From the NCBI RefSeq assembly GCF_008710275.1, contig NZ_VYQE01000002.1:669522-733521 (forward strand): a DNA stretch of 64,000 nt. The letters run 5' to 3'. Below are positions 8,690-17,841 of the stretch, piece after piece (position 1 is the first letter of the stretch; the number at the start of each line of letters is the position of its first letter). This stretch comes from Histidinibacterium aquaticum (GTDB taxonomy: Bacteria > Pseudomonadota > Alphaproteobacteria > Rhodobacterales > Rhodobacteraceae). The notes beneath the pieces are model-generated. The model worked only from the letters and a program-made list of their open reading frames with translations. It ran no database searches and was not told the origin of the DNA. The translations under genes and the position numbers were made by a program.

Positions 8690-8734
8690 GTGAAAATGAA
8701 AGCGGCCCGGAACAGCGACGCCTGTTCCGGGCCG
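8690..8734 (-). terminator. rho-independent terminator after the Thr/Asp-repeat gene
   Basis: On the minus strand a 13-base stem (CGGCCCGGAACAG paired with CTGTTCCGGGCCG, positions 8722-8734 and 8703-8715) with a 6-base loop is followed by CTTTCATTTTC. It ends the transcript of the gene at 8773-9561. Confidence 0.8.
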
Positions 8735-8772
8735 GACATGGTCGGTGCGATTATCGCTGTGCCGGACGGCGC

Positions 8773-9561
8773 TCAGCCGGCCTCGGTGCCGGTCTCGGGC
8801 TCCGCCTCGCTGCCATCCTCCGCGGGCACCCGCAGGACGCGGATATCGTCGATCAGCAGCGAATTCGGGGAGGCATCGTCGAAGTAGGTGCCCTGGTCGG
8901 TGGTGCGCGCCCGGGTCCGCAGTTGGATCGCGTCGAAGCCGCCCGGCGCCCGGAAAGTCATGGCCGTGGGCTCCGGGGTGGTCTCGAAGGACCCTTCTCC
9001 GAGAATGCCGCCGTTCGACATGAGCCGGAACTCCCCGTCGCGCGGACCGGTATTGCCGTTTCCGACGAGCAGGCTGACCGCCTTCATGGCGCCGCCATCC
9101 TCGAGCCGGATTACCGTGTAGCCGTTGTCGGACCCGTTCGGGTACCAGCTATAGAGGCCGTCGATGCCACCCGGGTTGAACTCGGTCGCGATCAGACCCT
9201 TGGTCTCGCCCGCCTGCTCCACCACGATCCCGGCCTCGGTATAGATCCCTGCGTCCAGCACCATGTCGAGGGGCGGCGGCAGTGTCGTCGTGCTGTCCGT
9301 GGTGGTGGTGTCGGTGGTCGTGGTGTCGGTTGTCGTGCTGTCGGTCGTCGTCGTGTCCGTCGTGGAGGTCGCGGCAAGAAGCGCCAGCGCCGCCTCGTGT
9401 TCCTCCTCGAGCACGGGGAGGATCTCTTCGAAGCTGTTCCGGGCGGAGGCCGTTTCGCCGATCGTGTCGCCGGGTGCGACGCTCTGCGAGACCGCGACAC
9501 CGGGCAGCGCGACGGCGGTCGTGGCAAGGAAAAGGGCCAGGGGGCCGATGGGTCGTTTCAT
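8773..9561 (-). CDS. secreted protein with Thr-Thr-Thr-Asp tandem repeat
   Basis: The 262-residue protein has a clear signal peptide (MKRPIGPLALFLATTAVALPGVAVSQS, cleavage near residue 26). A short acidic helical region follows (about 43-63), then five imperfect TTTD[ST]-type pentapeptides (about 66-93) and a PPP hinge. The C-terminal globular region (about 100-245) is rich in Gly, Asn and aromatic residues and looks like a beta-sandwich of the LamG/CBM kind, ending in an acidic tail. The start is the ATG at 9561 at the head of the signal peptide; the open frame upstream is not coding. No family is recognised. It probably sits in the periplasm or outside the cell. A strong terminator follows. 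Confidence 0.75.
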   Translation of the reverse strand: MKRPIGPLALFLATTAVALPGVAVSQSVAPGDTIGETASARNSFEEILPVLEEEHEAALALLAATSTTDTTTTDSTTTDTTTTDTTTTDSTTTLPPPLDMVLDAGIYTEAGIVVEQAGETKGLIATEFNPGGIDGLYSWYPNGSDNGYTVIRLEDGGAMKAVSLLVGNGNTGPRDGEFRLMSNGGILGEGSFETTPEPTAMTFRAPGGFDAIQLRTRARTTDQGTYFDDASPNSLLIDDIRVLRVPAEDGSEAEPETGTEAG

Positions 9562-9657
9562 CTCGTCCGCTCCGTCTGTTCGGATCCTTTGGCGCAGCCT
9601 AGAGCGGCAAGGTGGCGGCATCGCGGTGGATTTGTGGCGATCGCGGGCCCGCCGGAC

Positions 9658-9684
9658 ACGAAAAAGGCCCCGCCAGGCGGGGCC
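9658..9684 (-). terminator. rho-independent terminator after sodB
   Basis: On the minus strand GGCCCCGCC, a one-base loop, and GGCGGGGCC (9666-9684) are followed by TTTTTCG. It lies 26 bases past the sodB stop codon. Confidence 0.9.
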
Positions 9685-9710
9685 CCTTCCGGATCGGATT
9701 TCGCGAAAGC

Positions 9711-10310
9711 TTACATGCGGCTCGCGACGTTTTCCCAGTTGACCAGGTTCTCGAGGAAGTTGTCGAGATAGGCCGGGCGCTTGTTGCGGAAGTCGATGTA
9801 GTAGGAGTGCTCCCACACGTCGACGCCGAGCAGCGCGGTCTGGTCGAAGCAGAGCGGGTTCACGCCGTTCTCGGTCTTGGTGACCTTGAGCGAACCGTCG
9901 GTGTCCTTCACCAGCCAGGCCCAGCCCGAGCCGAACTGACCGGCGCCCGCCGCCTTGAACTCGTCCTTGAACTTGTCGACCGAGCCGAAGGCCTCGGTCA
10001 GCGCGCTTTCCAGCTCGCCGGGCATCTTGCTCTGGCCGGGGCCCATCATTTCCCAGAACTGGTTGTGGTTCCAGTACTGCGAGGCGTTGTTGAAGATGCC
10101 GTTCTGGGCCACGGCCTTCGGGTCGTATGTGCCCTTGATGATCTCTTCGACGGACTTGCCTTCCCACTCGGTGCCGGCGATGGCCTTGTTACCGTTGTCC
10201 ACGTAGGCCTTGTGGTGAATGTCGTGGTGGAACTCGAGCGTCTCCTTGCTCATCCCCTGCCCGGCGAGCGCATCGTGGGCGTAGGGAAGGTCGGGAAGTT
10301 CGAAAGCCAT
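9711..10310 (-). CDS. sodB: superoxide dismutase, iron type
   Basis: The 199-residue enzyme converts superoxide to oxygen and hydrogen peroxide in the cytoplasm. The metal ligands are visible: His28 (in LEFHHDIHHKAYV), His82 (NHNQFW), Asp164 and His168 (DVWEHSYYIDFRN). Gln78 in FNNASQYW is the position that marks Fe-type rather than Mn-type enzymes, although many alphaproteobacterial members accept either metal. The start is the ATG at 10310, matching the family's MAFELPDLPY opening. It is a single-gene unit with its own terminator, divergent from the glycosyltransferase operon across 269 bases with no other recognisable feature. Confidence 0.97.
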   Translation of the reverse strand: MAFELPDLPYAHDALAGQGMSKETLEFHHDIHHKAYVDNGNKAIAGTEWEGKSVEEIIKGTYDPKAVAQNGIFNNASQYWNHNQFWEMMGPGQSKMPGELESALTEAFGSVDKFKDEFKAAGAGQFGSGWAWLVKDTDGSLKVTKTENGVNPLCFDQTALLGVDVWEHSYYIDFRNKRPAYLDNFLENLVNWENVASRM

Positions 10311-10579
10311 TGGGTGTCCCCCTTGTCGATTGAGTGAAAGTCGGCGTCCCCGGACAGAAAGCACGCCGGGGGCCGGGGTCAAGCACGTTTGTCAAACGAC
10401 ATGGCGGAGGTCGAGGTTCCATGACGCACAGGGGGCTGTGCGGCCGCCTTGGCGTTCCGCCCTCCCGTCTCTATTGTGCCGCAAGCGCGCGCCGGGGCGC
10501 CCAATTGACGTCAGAATGGCGCAATAGGGCCTTTCCGGACAGAAGAACCGGGGACAGGCCGAACGGCCGGGGAGCAGGA

Positions 10580-12049
10580 ATGAGCCCGAGGCACCGCTAC
10601 ACGATCCTGTCGATGATGAAGGACGAGGGGCACAGTCTCGTCGAGTGGGTCGCCTACCACCGGCACATCGGCTTCGACAACATCGTCGTCTATACCAACG
10701 ACTGCTCGGACGGCACGGACGCCATGCTCGAGCGGCTGCAGGAGATGGGCTGGGTCCAACACTTCCGCAACGAGGTGCCCGAGGGCAAGAAGCCCCAGCC
10801 CAATGCGTTGACGCTCGCGGGCGACAACCCCGAGGTCACCGACAGCGAGTGGATCCTCGTCATGGACGCGGACGAGTTCCTCTCGATCAAATGCGGCCGC
10901 GGCTGGATCACCGATCTCGTGGAGAGGATCCCGCCAGAGGCGCAGGCCATGGCGATCACCTGGCGCTTCTTCGGCTCTTCCGGCCTGACCGAGTGGAATC
11001 CGGGCCTCGTGATCGAGAACTACACGAAAGGCGCGCCGGACAAGTTCAAGAAGGGCTGGGGCGTCAAGACGCTCTTCAGGCCCTACCGGGACATGAAGTT
11101 CGGCATCCACCGCCCGAGCATCCGCAAGGCCAAGCAGGACCCGGCGAACGCGAAGTTCCTCTTCGAGCAGCTCTGGGTGAACGGCTCGGGCGAGCCGATG
11201 CCCGACGAGTTCTCGCTCTCGGGATGGCGGTCGACCAAGCCAACGTTGGGCTACAAGCTGGCGGAGATGAACCACTACGCGGTCAAGAGCTACGAGTCCT
11301 ACTTGTTGCGGCGGCTCCGCGGCAACGTGAACAACAAGGAGGACAAGTACAACGCGGCCTATTTCGCCCTCTTCGACCGCAACGAGCTCGAGGCGACGAA
11401 TGCCCTGCGCCACGCCAAACCGGTCAAGAAGAAGATGGCCAAGATCCTCTCGGACCCGGTGATGCGCAAGCTGCAGGACGAGGCGCTGGCCTACCATGCG
11501 GCGCGGGTCGAACGGCTGCGCGCGACGGGCGAGTACGATCGGTGGCTGGCCGAGTTGAAGGACGCCTCGGAGACCTCCATCGACGAGCTCGACGAGGTCC
11601 TCTTCATCCAGCACCTGCCGAAGAAATGGCAGGAGAAGGTGAAGGAACTCCAGGCCCAGGGCGTGCCGGACAAGACCATCGCCCGGATGATCGCCTCGAC
11701 CCAGACGGCGAAGAAGGGAGAGACACGCTCGGCCCTTCTGGAGACCGCGGGCGTCAAGGCGCGGGAGCCCGCCGAGAAGGACCGGCCGGAAGAGCGCGAG
11801 GCGGCCTCGGAGGCGGCCCTGACGCTGGACAATCCCTTCGAGGGCACGCCGGAGGCGAAGGCGCTCGGTGTCCCGTCCCTCAGGCCCGGCGCCCCGAAGC
11901 CGCCCGCGGCGGAGACACCAAAGACGGCAGAGGTCTCTCTGGACGCGCCTGCACCACCCCTAGGGCGCATCCTCGACGAGGTGACCGTCTCCAGCAACCG
12001 CGACCCGCGCGACCCGCTCAAGCGCGCCGGGACGGAGGACGCGGAATGA
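10580..12049 (+). CDS. family 2 glycosyltransferase with long C-terminal extension
   Basis: The 489-residue protein begins with a GT-A domain of the Glyco_tranf_2_4 type: YTILSMMKDEGHSLVEWVAYHRHIGFDNIVVYTNDCSDGTD, then the metal-binding DxD in VMDADEFLS. A conserved HYAVKSYESYLLRRLRG block follows. Residues from about 330 on are charged, helical and then Pro/Ala-rich, probably a disordered tail not needed for catalysis. The start is the ATG at 10580 with GGAGCAGGA upstream. It overlaps the next glycosyltransferase by 4 bases (ATGA). Sugar donor and acceptor cannot be deduced; a role in a cell-surface glycan is likely because the third gene encodes a sulfotransferase. Confidence 0.88.
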   Translation: MSPRHRYTILSMMKDEGHSLVEWVAYHRHIGFDNIVVYTNDCSDGTDAMLERLQEMGWVQHFRNEVPEGKKPQPNALTLAGDNPEVTDSEWILVMDADEFLSIKCGRGWITDLVERIPPEAQAMAITWRFFGSSGLTEWNPGLVIENYTKGAPDKFKKGWGVKTLFRPYRDMKFGIHRPSIRKAKQDPANAKFLFEQLWVNGSGEPMPDEFSLSGWRSTKPTLGYKLAEMNHYAVKSYESYLLRRLRGNVNNKEDKYNAAYFALFDRNELEATNALRHAKPVKKKMAKILSDPVMRKLQDEALAYHAARVERLRATGEYDRWLAELKDASETSIDELDEVLFIQHLPKKWQEKVKELQAQGVPDKTIARMIASTQTAKKGETRSALLETAGVKAREPAEKDRPEEREAASEAALTLDNPFEGTPEAKALGVPSLRPGAPKPPAAETPKTAEVSLDAPAPPLGRILDEVTVSSNRDPRDPLKRAGTEDAE

Positions 12050-13038
12050 GAAAGATCGTCGTCGCCACGATGAAGAACGAAGGGCCGTACCTGCTGGAGT
12101 GGCTGGCCTACCACCGGTCGATCGGCTTCGACGGTTTCGTCATCTTCTCCAACGACTGTACCGACGGGACGAACCTGATCCTCAACCGGCTCGACCAGAT
12201 GGGCGTCGTCCGGCACTTCGACAATCCGCTCGGCCCCCGCATGGACCCGCAGCGGGCCGCCTACTCGCGGGCAGGCAAGATGACCTGGGTCCGCGAGAGC
12301 GACTGGGTGCTTGTGGCCGACGCCGACGAGTTCCTGAACGTGCATGTCGGAGAGCGGCGCGTCGACGACCTCATCGCCGCCACGCCGGGGGCCGACGCGA
12401 TCTCCGTCAACTGGCGGCTCATGGGCTCCGACGGCCAGGCGCATGCCGATTTCGACGCGCTCGTCACCGAGCGGTACCGCAAGGGGTCGAGCTTCGAGAA
12501 GCCGGAGAACGGTCTGGTCTGGGGCTTCAAGACTCTGTTCCGGCCGCAGAAGTTCGACTTCTTCGGGGTGCACCGCCCCAAGTGGCAGAAGGACAAGGAG
12601 CTGACGCCCGGCATGGTCCGCTGGGTCAACGGCGACGGCGCCGAGCTGGGCGAGCACATCCTGCACAAGGGCTGGCGGTCCAACGCCGAGACGGTGGGCT
12701 ACTCGCTGGCGCAGATGAACCACTACGCGATCAAGAGCCGCGAAGATTTCCTGCTCAAGCGCCTGCGCGGCACGGCCAACAGCAAGAACAAGGACCGGAT
12801 CGATATGGAGTACTGGGACAAGTACGACATCAACACGGTCCCCGACGCCTCGATCCCCACCGAGGGGATCCGTCCCGTCCTCGACGAGTGGATGAAGGAC
12901 AGCGACCTCGCCGCACTGGTCCGCGCCTGCCACGACTGCGCGCGGCGCGTACTCGATTACCAGCTGAAGGTCGCGGACTTCCGGACCTTCATCGACACCG
13001 GCGTCTTCCCCCGAGACCAGAAGGAGCCCGCGGCGTGA
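12046..13038 (+). CDS. family 2 glycosyltransferase
   Basis: The 330-residue protein is a paralogue of its upstream neighbour. It shares the opening (IVVATMKNEGPYLLEWLAYHRSIGFDGFVIFSNDCTDGTN), the DxD motif in VADADEFLN, a GFKTLFRP block, and HYAIKSREDFLLKRLRG. It lacks the long tail of the first enzyme. The ATG overlaps the previous stop, and its own stop overlaps the GTG of the sulfotransferase gene, so all three are translationally coupled. It is probably a cytoplasmic or membrane-associated enzyme transferring a nucleotide sugar to a surface polymer or lipid carrier; the product is unknown. Confidence 0.88.
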   Translation: MRKIVVATMKNEGPYLLEWLAYHRSIGFDGFVIFSNDCTDGTNLILNRLDQMGVVRHFDNPLGPRMDPQRAAYSRAGKMTWVRESDWVLVADADEFLNVHVGERRVDDLIAATPGADAISVNWRLMGSDGQAHADFDALVTERYRKGSSFEKPENGLVWGFKTLFRPQKFDFFGVHRPKWQKDKELTPGMVRWVNGDGAELGEHILHKGWRSNAETVGYSLAQMNHYAIKSREDFLLKRLRGTANSKNKDRIDMEYWDKYDINTVPDASIPTEGIRPVLDEWMKDSDLAALVRACHDCARRVLDYQLKVADFRTFIDTGVFPRDQKEPAA

Positions 13039-13838
13039 GCAGTGGCGCGCGCTTTCTGGGGATCGGGACGCACCACAAGACGGGGACGGTCTGGATGCGC
13101 CGGACCTTCCGCCGCTACGCGGATGCCGCCGGCATTCCGGTCGTCCGGCTGAACGGGCCGGACAAGCTGTCCGAGCTTCCGACAAAGGGGCCGGCGCTCT
13201 GCGTCAACTGGTCCTCGGAGTTCCCCCGGGCCTTCTTCGACCACCCCGGGGCCCGCGCGATCCACGTCATCCGAGACCCTCGCGACGTGCTGCTCTCGGG
13301 CCAGCGCTACCACCTCACGGCGAAAACCGGGAACGAGAAGTGGCTCGGCAAACCACTCAAGGAGTTGCAGGGCCGGACCTACCAGGAGGCCATCCGCGCC
13401 CTGCCCGACCGGGTCTCGCAGCTGCTTTTCGAGATGCGCGGCAAGCATGCGCGGACAGTGACCGAGATGCTGTCATGGCCCTACGGCCACCCGCACGCGG
13501 TGGACCTCCGCTACGAGGACCTGATCGAGGATACGGACTGCGCCGTCTTCCGCGCGGCAATTGAGCGTGCCGCAGTCGTCGGGTTCGACACCGACGGGTT
13601 GGTCGAGGAGTACTGGCGGCACGCCCTCTTCGGCGGCCAGTCGGACGCAGGTGCGCGCCGGGGCCTCGTGGCCGCGCACGTCAAGTCGGGCCGTGCCGGT
13701 CAGTGGCGCGACGCCCTGCCCCGCGAGGTCGCGGAGATCTATGCCGAGGACTACGGTCCCGCCCTGGTTCAACTGGGCTACGCCGAGGACGACAGCTGGG
13801 TCGACCTCTGCCGCCCCGAAGCGGAAATCGCCGCCTGA
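13035..13838 (+). CDS. sulfotransferase family protein
   Basis: The 267-residue protein has the two sites that bind the sulfate donor PAPS: a 5'-phosphosulfate loop, THHKTGTVWM (residues 12-21), and a 3'-phosphate site, RDPRDVLLSGQRYH (80-93). It therefore probably transfers sulfate from PAPS to a hydroxyl group. It starts with GTG overlapping the stop of the second glycosyltransferase (GTGA). The context suggests that the acceptor is a glycan built by the two upstream enzymes, which is an inference. It ends 2 bases from the convergent soxG gene, leaving no room for a separate terminator. Confidence 0.85.
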   Translation: MSSGARFLGIGTHHKTGTVWMRRTFRRYADAAGIPVVRLNGPDKLSELPTKGPALCVNWSSEFPRAFFDHPGARAIHVIRDPRDVLLSGQRYHLTAKTGNEKWLGKPLKELQGRTYQEAIRALPDRVSQLLFEMRGKHARTVTEMLSWPYGHPHAVDLRYEDLIEDTDCAVFRAAIERAAVVGFDTDGLVEEYWRHALFGGQSDAGARRGLVAAHVKSGRAGQWRDALPREVAEIYAEDYGPALVQLGYAEDDSWVDLCRPEAEIAA

Positions 13839-13840
13839 CG

Positions 13841-14371
13841 TCAGGCCGGGTGGAAGCCGACCGGCCCGCCCTCCGCTGCGACCTCCAGCAGCCGTTGCAC
13901 GTAGTCGGCGACGGACCGGAAGCACACCAGGTCGACCTGCCCCTCTCCCGGCATCCAAAGCGCCGCGGCAACCTGCGCGAGCCGGGTCCGGCGGATACGT
14001 CCGGGCCCGAAGGTTGCGGGCGAAAGGTCTGCCGGGGTCAATTTCTGCAGCGTATCGCGCAGCCCGGAGCCCTCGAGGCGGAAGAGCGCCCGCGCGTCCG
14101 AGACATCGACCGCGAGGTGGTGGGAGCCCGCGAGCGCCGATCCCAGCGTCTCGAGCGCCTGGCCGACCTCTTCCTGCGGCAGGAGGATCAGCACCTCGTC
14201 GGGCGACATCCAGAGCAGGCCCTTGTCGCCGGAGACGATGGCGTGCCCCGCCTCGGGAAAATCCCCGCCGGAGAGACCGGTGCAGGCGGAGCGAAGCGCA
14301 TCGTCCGAAAGGTCGCCCCGGAGCGAGATCATGCCCCGGTCGGTCAGGCGGGTGACGGTCAGCTCAGACAT
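13841..14371 (-). CDS. soxG: sarcosine oxidase gamma subunit
   Basis: The 176-residue subunit belongs to heterotetrameric sarcosine oxidase, which demethylates sarcosine to glycine, passing the methyl group to tetrahydrofolate as 5,10-methylene-THF and producing peroxide. It shows the SoxG pattern SDARALFRLEGSGLRDTLQKLTPADLSP and, near the C-terminus, CFRSVADYVQRLLEVAAEGG. The ATG lies inside the end of soxA (8-base overlap) with GGGGAG upstream. It is the last gene of the sox cluster. Confidence 0.93.
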   Translation of the reverse strand: MSELTVTRLTDRGMISLRGDLSDDALRSACTGLSGGDFPEAGHAIVSGDKGLLWMSPDEVLILLPQEEVGQALETLGSALAGSHHLAVDVSDARALFRLEGSGLRDTLQKLTPADLSPATFGPGRIRRTRLAQVAAALWMPGEGQVDLVCFRSVADYVQRLLEVAAEGGPVGFHPA

Positions 14372-17357
14372 TCTGTTTCTCCCCGTCGGGATCGAAGAAG
14401 ACCGGGCTCACGATCTTCGCGGCGACGGTGGTGCCGTCGACCTTGTTGAACTCGATCACCTCACCCATGCGATCCGGCCCGTGAAGGACGAGGCCCATGG
14501 CGATCCCGCGGTCGAGGGTCGGCGAGTGGTAGGTCGAGGTGACGCGGCCCTGCGTGTTGCGCTGTCCGTTGGCGTTCGTGCCCTCTGCCACGGCGTAGCT
14601 TCCGTCCGGGATCACCGAGCCGTCGGTCGTCTCGAGCCCCACCAGCTTCCAGCGGCCGGGATCGGTCATGTGCGACCGGTCCTGCGCCCGCTTGCCGATG
14701 TAGTCGTCCTTCTTCTTCGAGATCGCCCAGTCGAGGCCGAGGTCCTGCGGGATCACCGTGCCGTCGGTTTCGTCCCCGATCATGATGAAGCCCTTCTCTG
14801 CGCGCATGATGTGCAACGCCTCGGTGCCGTAGGGCATGACCCCGAATTCTGCGCCGGCCTCCAGCAGCGCGTCCCAGAGCGCCCGGCCCTGGCCCGCGGG
14901 CGTCGCCACCTCGAAGGAAAGCTCGCCGGAAAAAGAGATGCGGAAGACGCGGACGGGGAAGCCGCCGAGGGTTCCGTCCTGCCAATCCATGAACTTGAAG
15001 GTATCGGCGGAAAGGTCCATGCCGCCGAGCTTTTCCAGGACGGCGCGCGATTTCGGCCCCACGACGCCGATCTGGGCCCACTGCTCGGTGACGTTGGCGG
15101 TGTAGACCTTCCAATCCCACCACTCGGTCTGGAGGAACTCCTCCATGTGCGCATGGATCCGGTCGGCGCCGCCCGTCGTCGTGTGGCAGAGCCAGGTCTC
15201 CTCGTCGATCCGGGCCACGACGCCATCGTCGGAGAGGAAGCCGTTCTCGGAGCACATCAGACCGTAGCGGCAGCGGCCCGGCTTCAGGGTGCTCATCATG
15301 TTGGTGTAGAGCATGTCCATGAACCGGCCCGCGTCCGGACCCTTCACGATGATCTTCCCGAGCGTCGAAGCATCAAGCAGACCAAGCCCTTGGCGCGTGT
15401 TCTTCACCTCCCGCGCGACCGCTTCCTCGTGGCTTTCGCCCTGCCGCGGGAAGCAGTAGGGCCGCCGCCAGTGACCCACCGGTTCCCAGTAGGCGCCCTG
15501 GGCTTCGTGCCAGTCGTGGATCGGTGTCTTCCGGATCGGCTGGAACAGCTCGCCCCGCGCCTCGCCCGCGATGGAGCCCATGGAGATCGGCGTGTAGGGC
15601 GGGCGGAAGGTCGTTGTCCCGACCTGGGGAATATCTTCACCCAATGCCTGAGCAAGGGTCGCGAGGCCGTTGATGTTGCTGAGCTTTCCCTGGTCGGTCG
15701 CCATCCCGAGCGTGGTGTAGCGCTTGGTATGCTCGACGCTCTCGTAGCCCTCCTGCGCGGCGAGCTGGACGTCGGTCACCTTCACGTCGTTCTGGTAGTC
15801 GAGCCACATCTTGCGACGCAGTTCCAGCTTGGCGCCCTGCGGCATCATCCAGACCGGGAGCATCGCGCCCTCGTCCGGGTCCTCGGCCGCCGGTACCGCG
15901 CCCGCCTCACCCGACAAACGCTCGAGCGCCGCCTGGGCATCGGACAGGATCTCGCCAGTGCGGAGGTGGCCGTTGGCCGCGCCGATGCAGGTCACCGCCG
16001 CCCCGCCGTCCGCGCCGAGCGGAGGTCGGTCCGGGTCGGGCCGGAAGAAGGCCCGTTCGGCGTCCCAGATGAGCTTGCCACCGGTGTGCGACCAGAGGTG
16101 GACCACCGGGGACCAGCCGCCGGACATGGCGACGCAGTCGCAGGGGATTTCTTGAAGAACCGAGCCCTCACCGGCCTGCGCGCAGATGGCCACGCCCTCG
16201 ACCTGCTTGCCGCCCTTCACCTTGGCGATGCCCTTGCCTGTAAGGACCGGCAGCCCGAGCTCCCGGGCCCGGGTGACCAGCGCTCCCTCGGGCGCGGGCC
16301 GCGCATCGACGATGGCGGCAACCTGAAGCCCCGCCTCGTGGATTGCGAGGGCGGTACGGTAGGCGTCGTCGTTGTTGGTCACGACGACGGTGCGGTCGCC
16401 GGGGGAGACCGCCCAGTCGGTGATGTAGTCGCGCACCGCCGAGGCGAGCATCACGCCGGGGATGTCGTTGCCAGCGAAGGAGAGCGGGCGTTCCAGCGCG
16501 CCGGTGGCGACCACGGTGTGTTCGGTGCGGATGCGCCAGAGCCGGTGACGGGGACCCTCGGTTTCGGAGAGGTGGTCGGTGAGCCGCTCGTAGGCGGTGA
16601 CATAGCCGTGGTCGTAGACGCCCGCGCCCATGCAGCGGGTGCGCAGCGTAACGTTCTCCATGTGTTCAAGGGCTTGGACCGCAGACTTCACCCACTCATC
16701 CGCAGATGTGCCGTCAATTCGCGCCCCGTCGGTCACGGCACGCCCGCCCCAGTGGGCGGTCTGCTCGACCAGCAGAACGCGCTTGCCGGCGCGGCCCGCC
16801 TGTAGAGCCGCCTGGAGACCGGCGATCCCGCCGCCGACGACCAGCAGATCGACGTGGGCGTAGAAGTGCTCGTAGGTATCCGGGTCCGCGTCTTTCGGCG
16901 CCTTCCCGAGACCGGCGGACTGGCGAATGAACGGCTCGTAGACATGCTTCCAGAACGAGCGCGGATGCATGAACATCTTGTAGTAGAAGCCCGCGGGCAG
17001 GAAACGCGAAAGTGCCGCGTTGATCGCGCCGACGTCGAAGTCGAGGCTGGGCCAGTGGTTCTGCGAGGTGGCCGAGAGCCCGGCGTAGAGCTCCTGCGTC
17101 GTGGCGCGCTGGTTGGGCTCAAACCGCGGCCCCTTGCCGAGGTTGACCAGGGCGTTCGGCTCTTCCGCGCCGGAGGCGACGATCCCGCGAGGGCGGTGAT
17201 ACTTGAAGGACCGCCCCACGAGGCTCTGCCCCGCGCCGAGGAGCGCGGAGGCCAGTGTGTCGCCGGCAAAGCCGCGCATCCGCCTGCCGTTGAACGTGAA
17301 CTCCACCGGGCGCTTGCGGTCGATCAGGCGCCCGCCGGTGGCCAGTCTCGTGCTCAT
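14364..17357 (-). CDS. soxA: sarcosine oxidase alpha subunit
   Basis: The 997-residue subunit carries the tetrahydrofolate and NAD-binding parts of the complex. The N-terminal region begins RLATGGRLIDRKRPVEFTFNGRRMRGFAGDTLASAL (a ferredoxin-like segment), followed by a dinucleotide-binding loop DLLVVGGGIAGLQ at about residue 170. The C-terminal half is a GcvT/aminomethyltransferase-type domain (for example TLGKIIVKGPDAGRFMDMLYTNMMST and GDETDGTVIPQDLGLDWAISKKKDDYIGKRA). Length is normal for the family. The ATG at 17357 is chosen because it matches the family N-terminus; an upstream ATG would add 19 unlikely residues. soxD lies 61 bases upstream. Confidence 0.96.
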   Translation of the reverse strand: MSTRLATGGRLIDRKRPVEFTFNGRRMRGFAGDTLASALLGAGQSLVGRSFKYHRPRGIVASGAEEPNALVNLGKGPRFEPNQRATTQELYAGLSATSQNHWPSLDFDVGAINAALSRFLPAGFYYKMFMHPRSFWKHVYEPFIRQSAGLGKAPKDADPDTYEHFYAHVDLLVVGGGIAGLQAALQAGRAGKRVLLVEQTAHWGGRAVTDGARIDGTSADEWVKSAVQALEHMENVTLRTRCMGAGVYDHGYVTAYERLTDHLSETEGPRHRLWRIRTEHTVVATGALERPLSFAGNDIPGVMLASAVRDYITDWAVSPGDRTVVVTNNDDAYRTALAIHEAGLQVAAIVDARPAPEGALVTRARELGLPVLTGKGIAKVKGGKQVEGVAICAQAGEGSVLQEIPCDCVAMSGGWSPVVHLWSHTGGKLIWDAERAFFRPDPDRPPLGADGGAAVTCIGAANGHLRTGEILSDAQAALERLSGEAGAVPAAEDPDEGAMLPVWMMPQGAKLELRRKMWLDYQNDVKVTDVQLAAQEGYESVEHTKRYTTLGMATDQGKLSNINGLATLAQALGEDIPQVGTTTFRPPYTPISMGSIAGEARGELFQPIRKTPIHDWHEAQGAYWEPVGHWRRPYCFPRQGESHEEAVAREVKNTRQGLGLLDASTLGKIIVKGPDAGRFMDMLYTNMMSTLKPGRCRYGLMCSENGFLSDDGVVARIDEETWLCHTTTGGADRIHAHMEEFLQTEWWDWKVYTANVTEQWAQIGVVGPKSRAVLEKLGGMDLSADTFKFMDWQDGTLGGFPVRVFRISFSGELSFEVATPAGQGRALWDALLEAGAEFGVMPYGTEALHIMRAEKGFIMIGDETDGTVIPQDLGLDWAISKKKDDYIGKRAQDRSHMTDPGRWKLVGLETTDGSVIPDGSYAVAEGTNANGQRNTQGRVTSTYHSPTLDRGIAMGLVLHGPDRMGEVIEFNKVDGTTVAAKIVSPVFFDPDGEKQNV

Positions 17358-17418
17358 CCCCTGCCCTCGCCGTTCTGAATAAGGCCGTGTTTCCGGGTGG
17401 CTCTGCCGCGACAAACGC

Positions 17419-17748
17419 TCATGCCAGGTCTCTCCAGGTCCAGCCCGGACGGCGCTGGGAAATGTGATCGAGAAGGTCCTGCGGCGGCCGCATCGTCTGC
17501 GCCGGATAGGTCCCGAAGACCTCCAGCGTCACCGTGCAGCGCGCGGCGTTGAACCACTTTCCGCAGCCGTAGGCGTGACGCCAGCGCTCGAAGTGGACGC
17601 CGCGAGGGTTCTCGCGGATGAAGAGGTAGCCCTCGAAGGCCTCGTCGGAACTCTCGACGCTCTGCCGCTCGATATGGGCCTCTCCGCCGGGCGAGAGCTC
17701 GGTTTCGTCGGCCCGCTCCCCGCAGCAGGGACAGGTGAAGATCAGCAT
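17419..17748 (-). CDS. soxD: sarcosine oxidase delta subunit, zinc-binding
   Basis: The 109-residue subunit has the SoxD zinc site: Cys6 and Cys9 in CPCC near the N-terminus, and His58 and Cys62 in RHAYGCGKWFN. The start ATG is preceded by GGAGG. It is separated from soxB by three small membrane-protein genes, which is not the usual soxB-soxD-soxA order without interruption. Confidence 0.95.
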   Translation of the reverse strand: MLIFTCPCCGERADETELSPGGEAHIERQSVESSDEAFEGYLFIRENPRGVHFERWRHAYGCGKWFNAARCTVTLEVFGTYPAQTMRPPQDLLDHISQRRPGWTWRDLA

Positions 17749-17841
17749 GGGGAGAGGCCTCCGCGCGCAAAGGCACCGCCCACGCGCTGGAACGCGGGGA
17801 CGGTGCCGGTGGGACCGGGTGCGCGAGTCGAGGCGCGCAGG

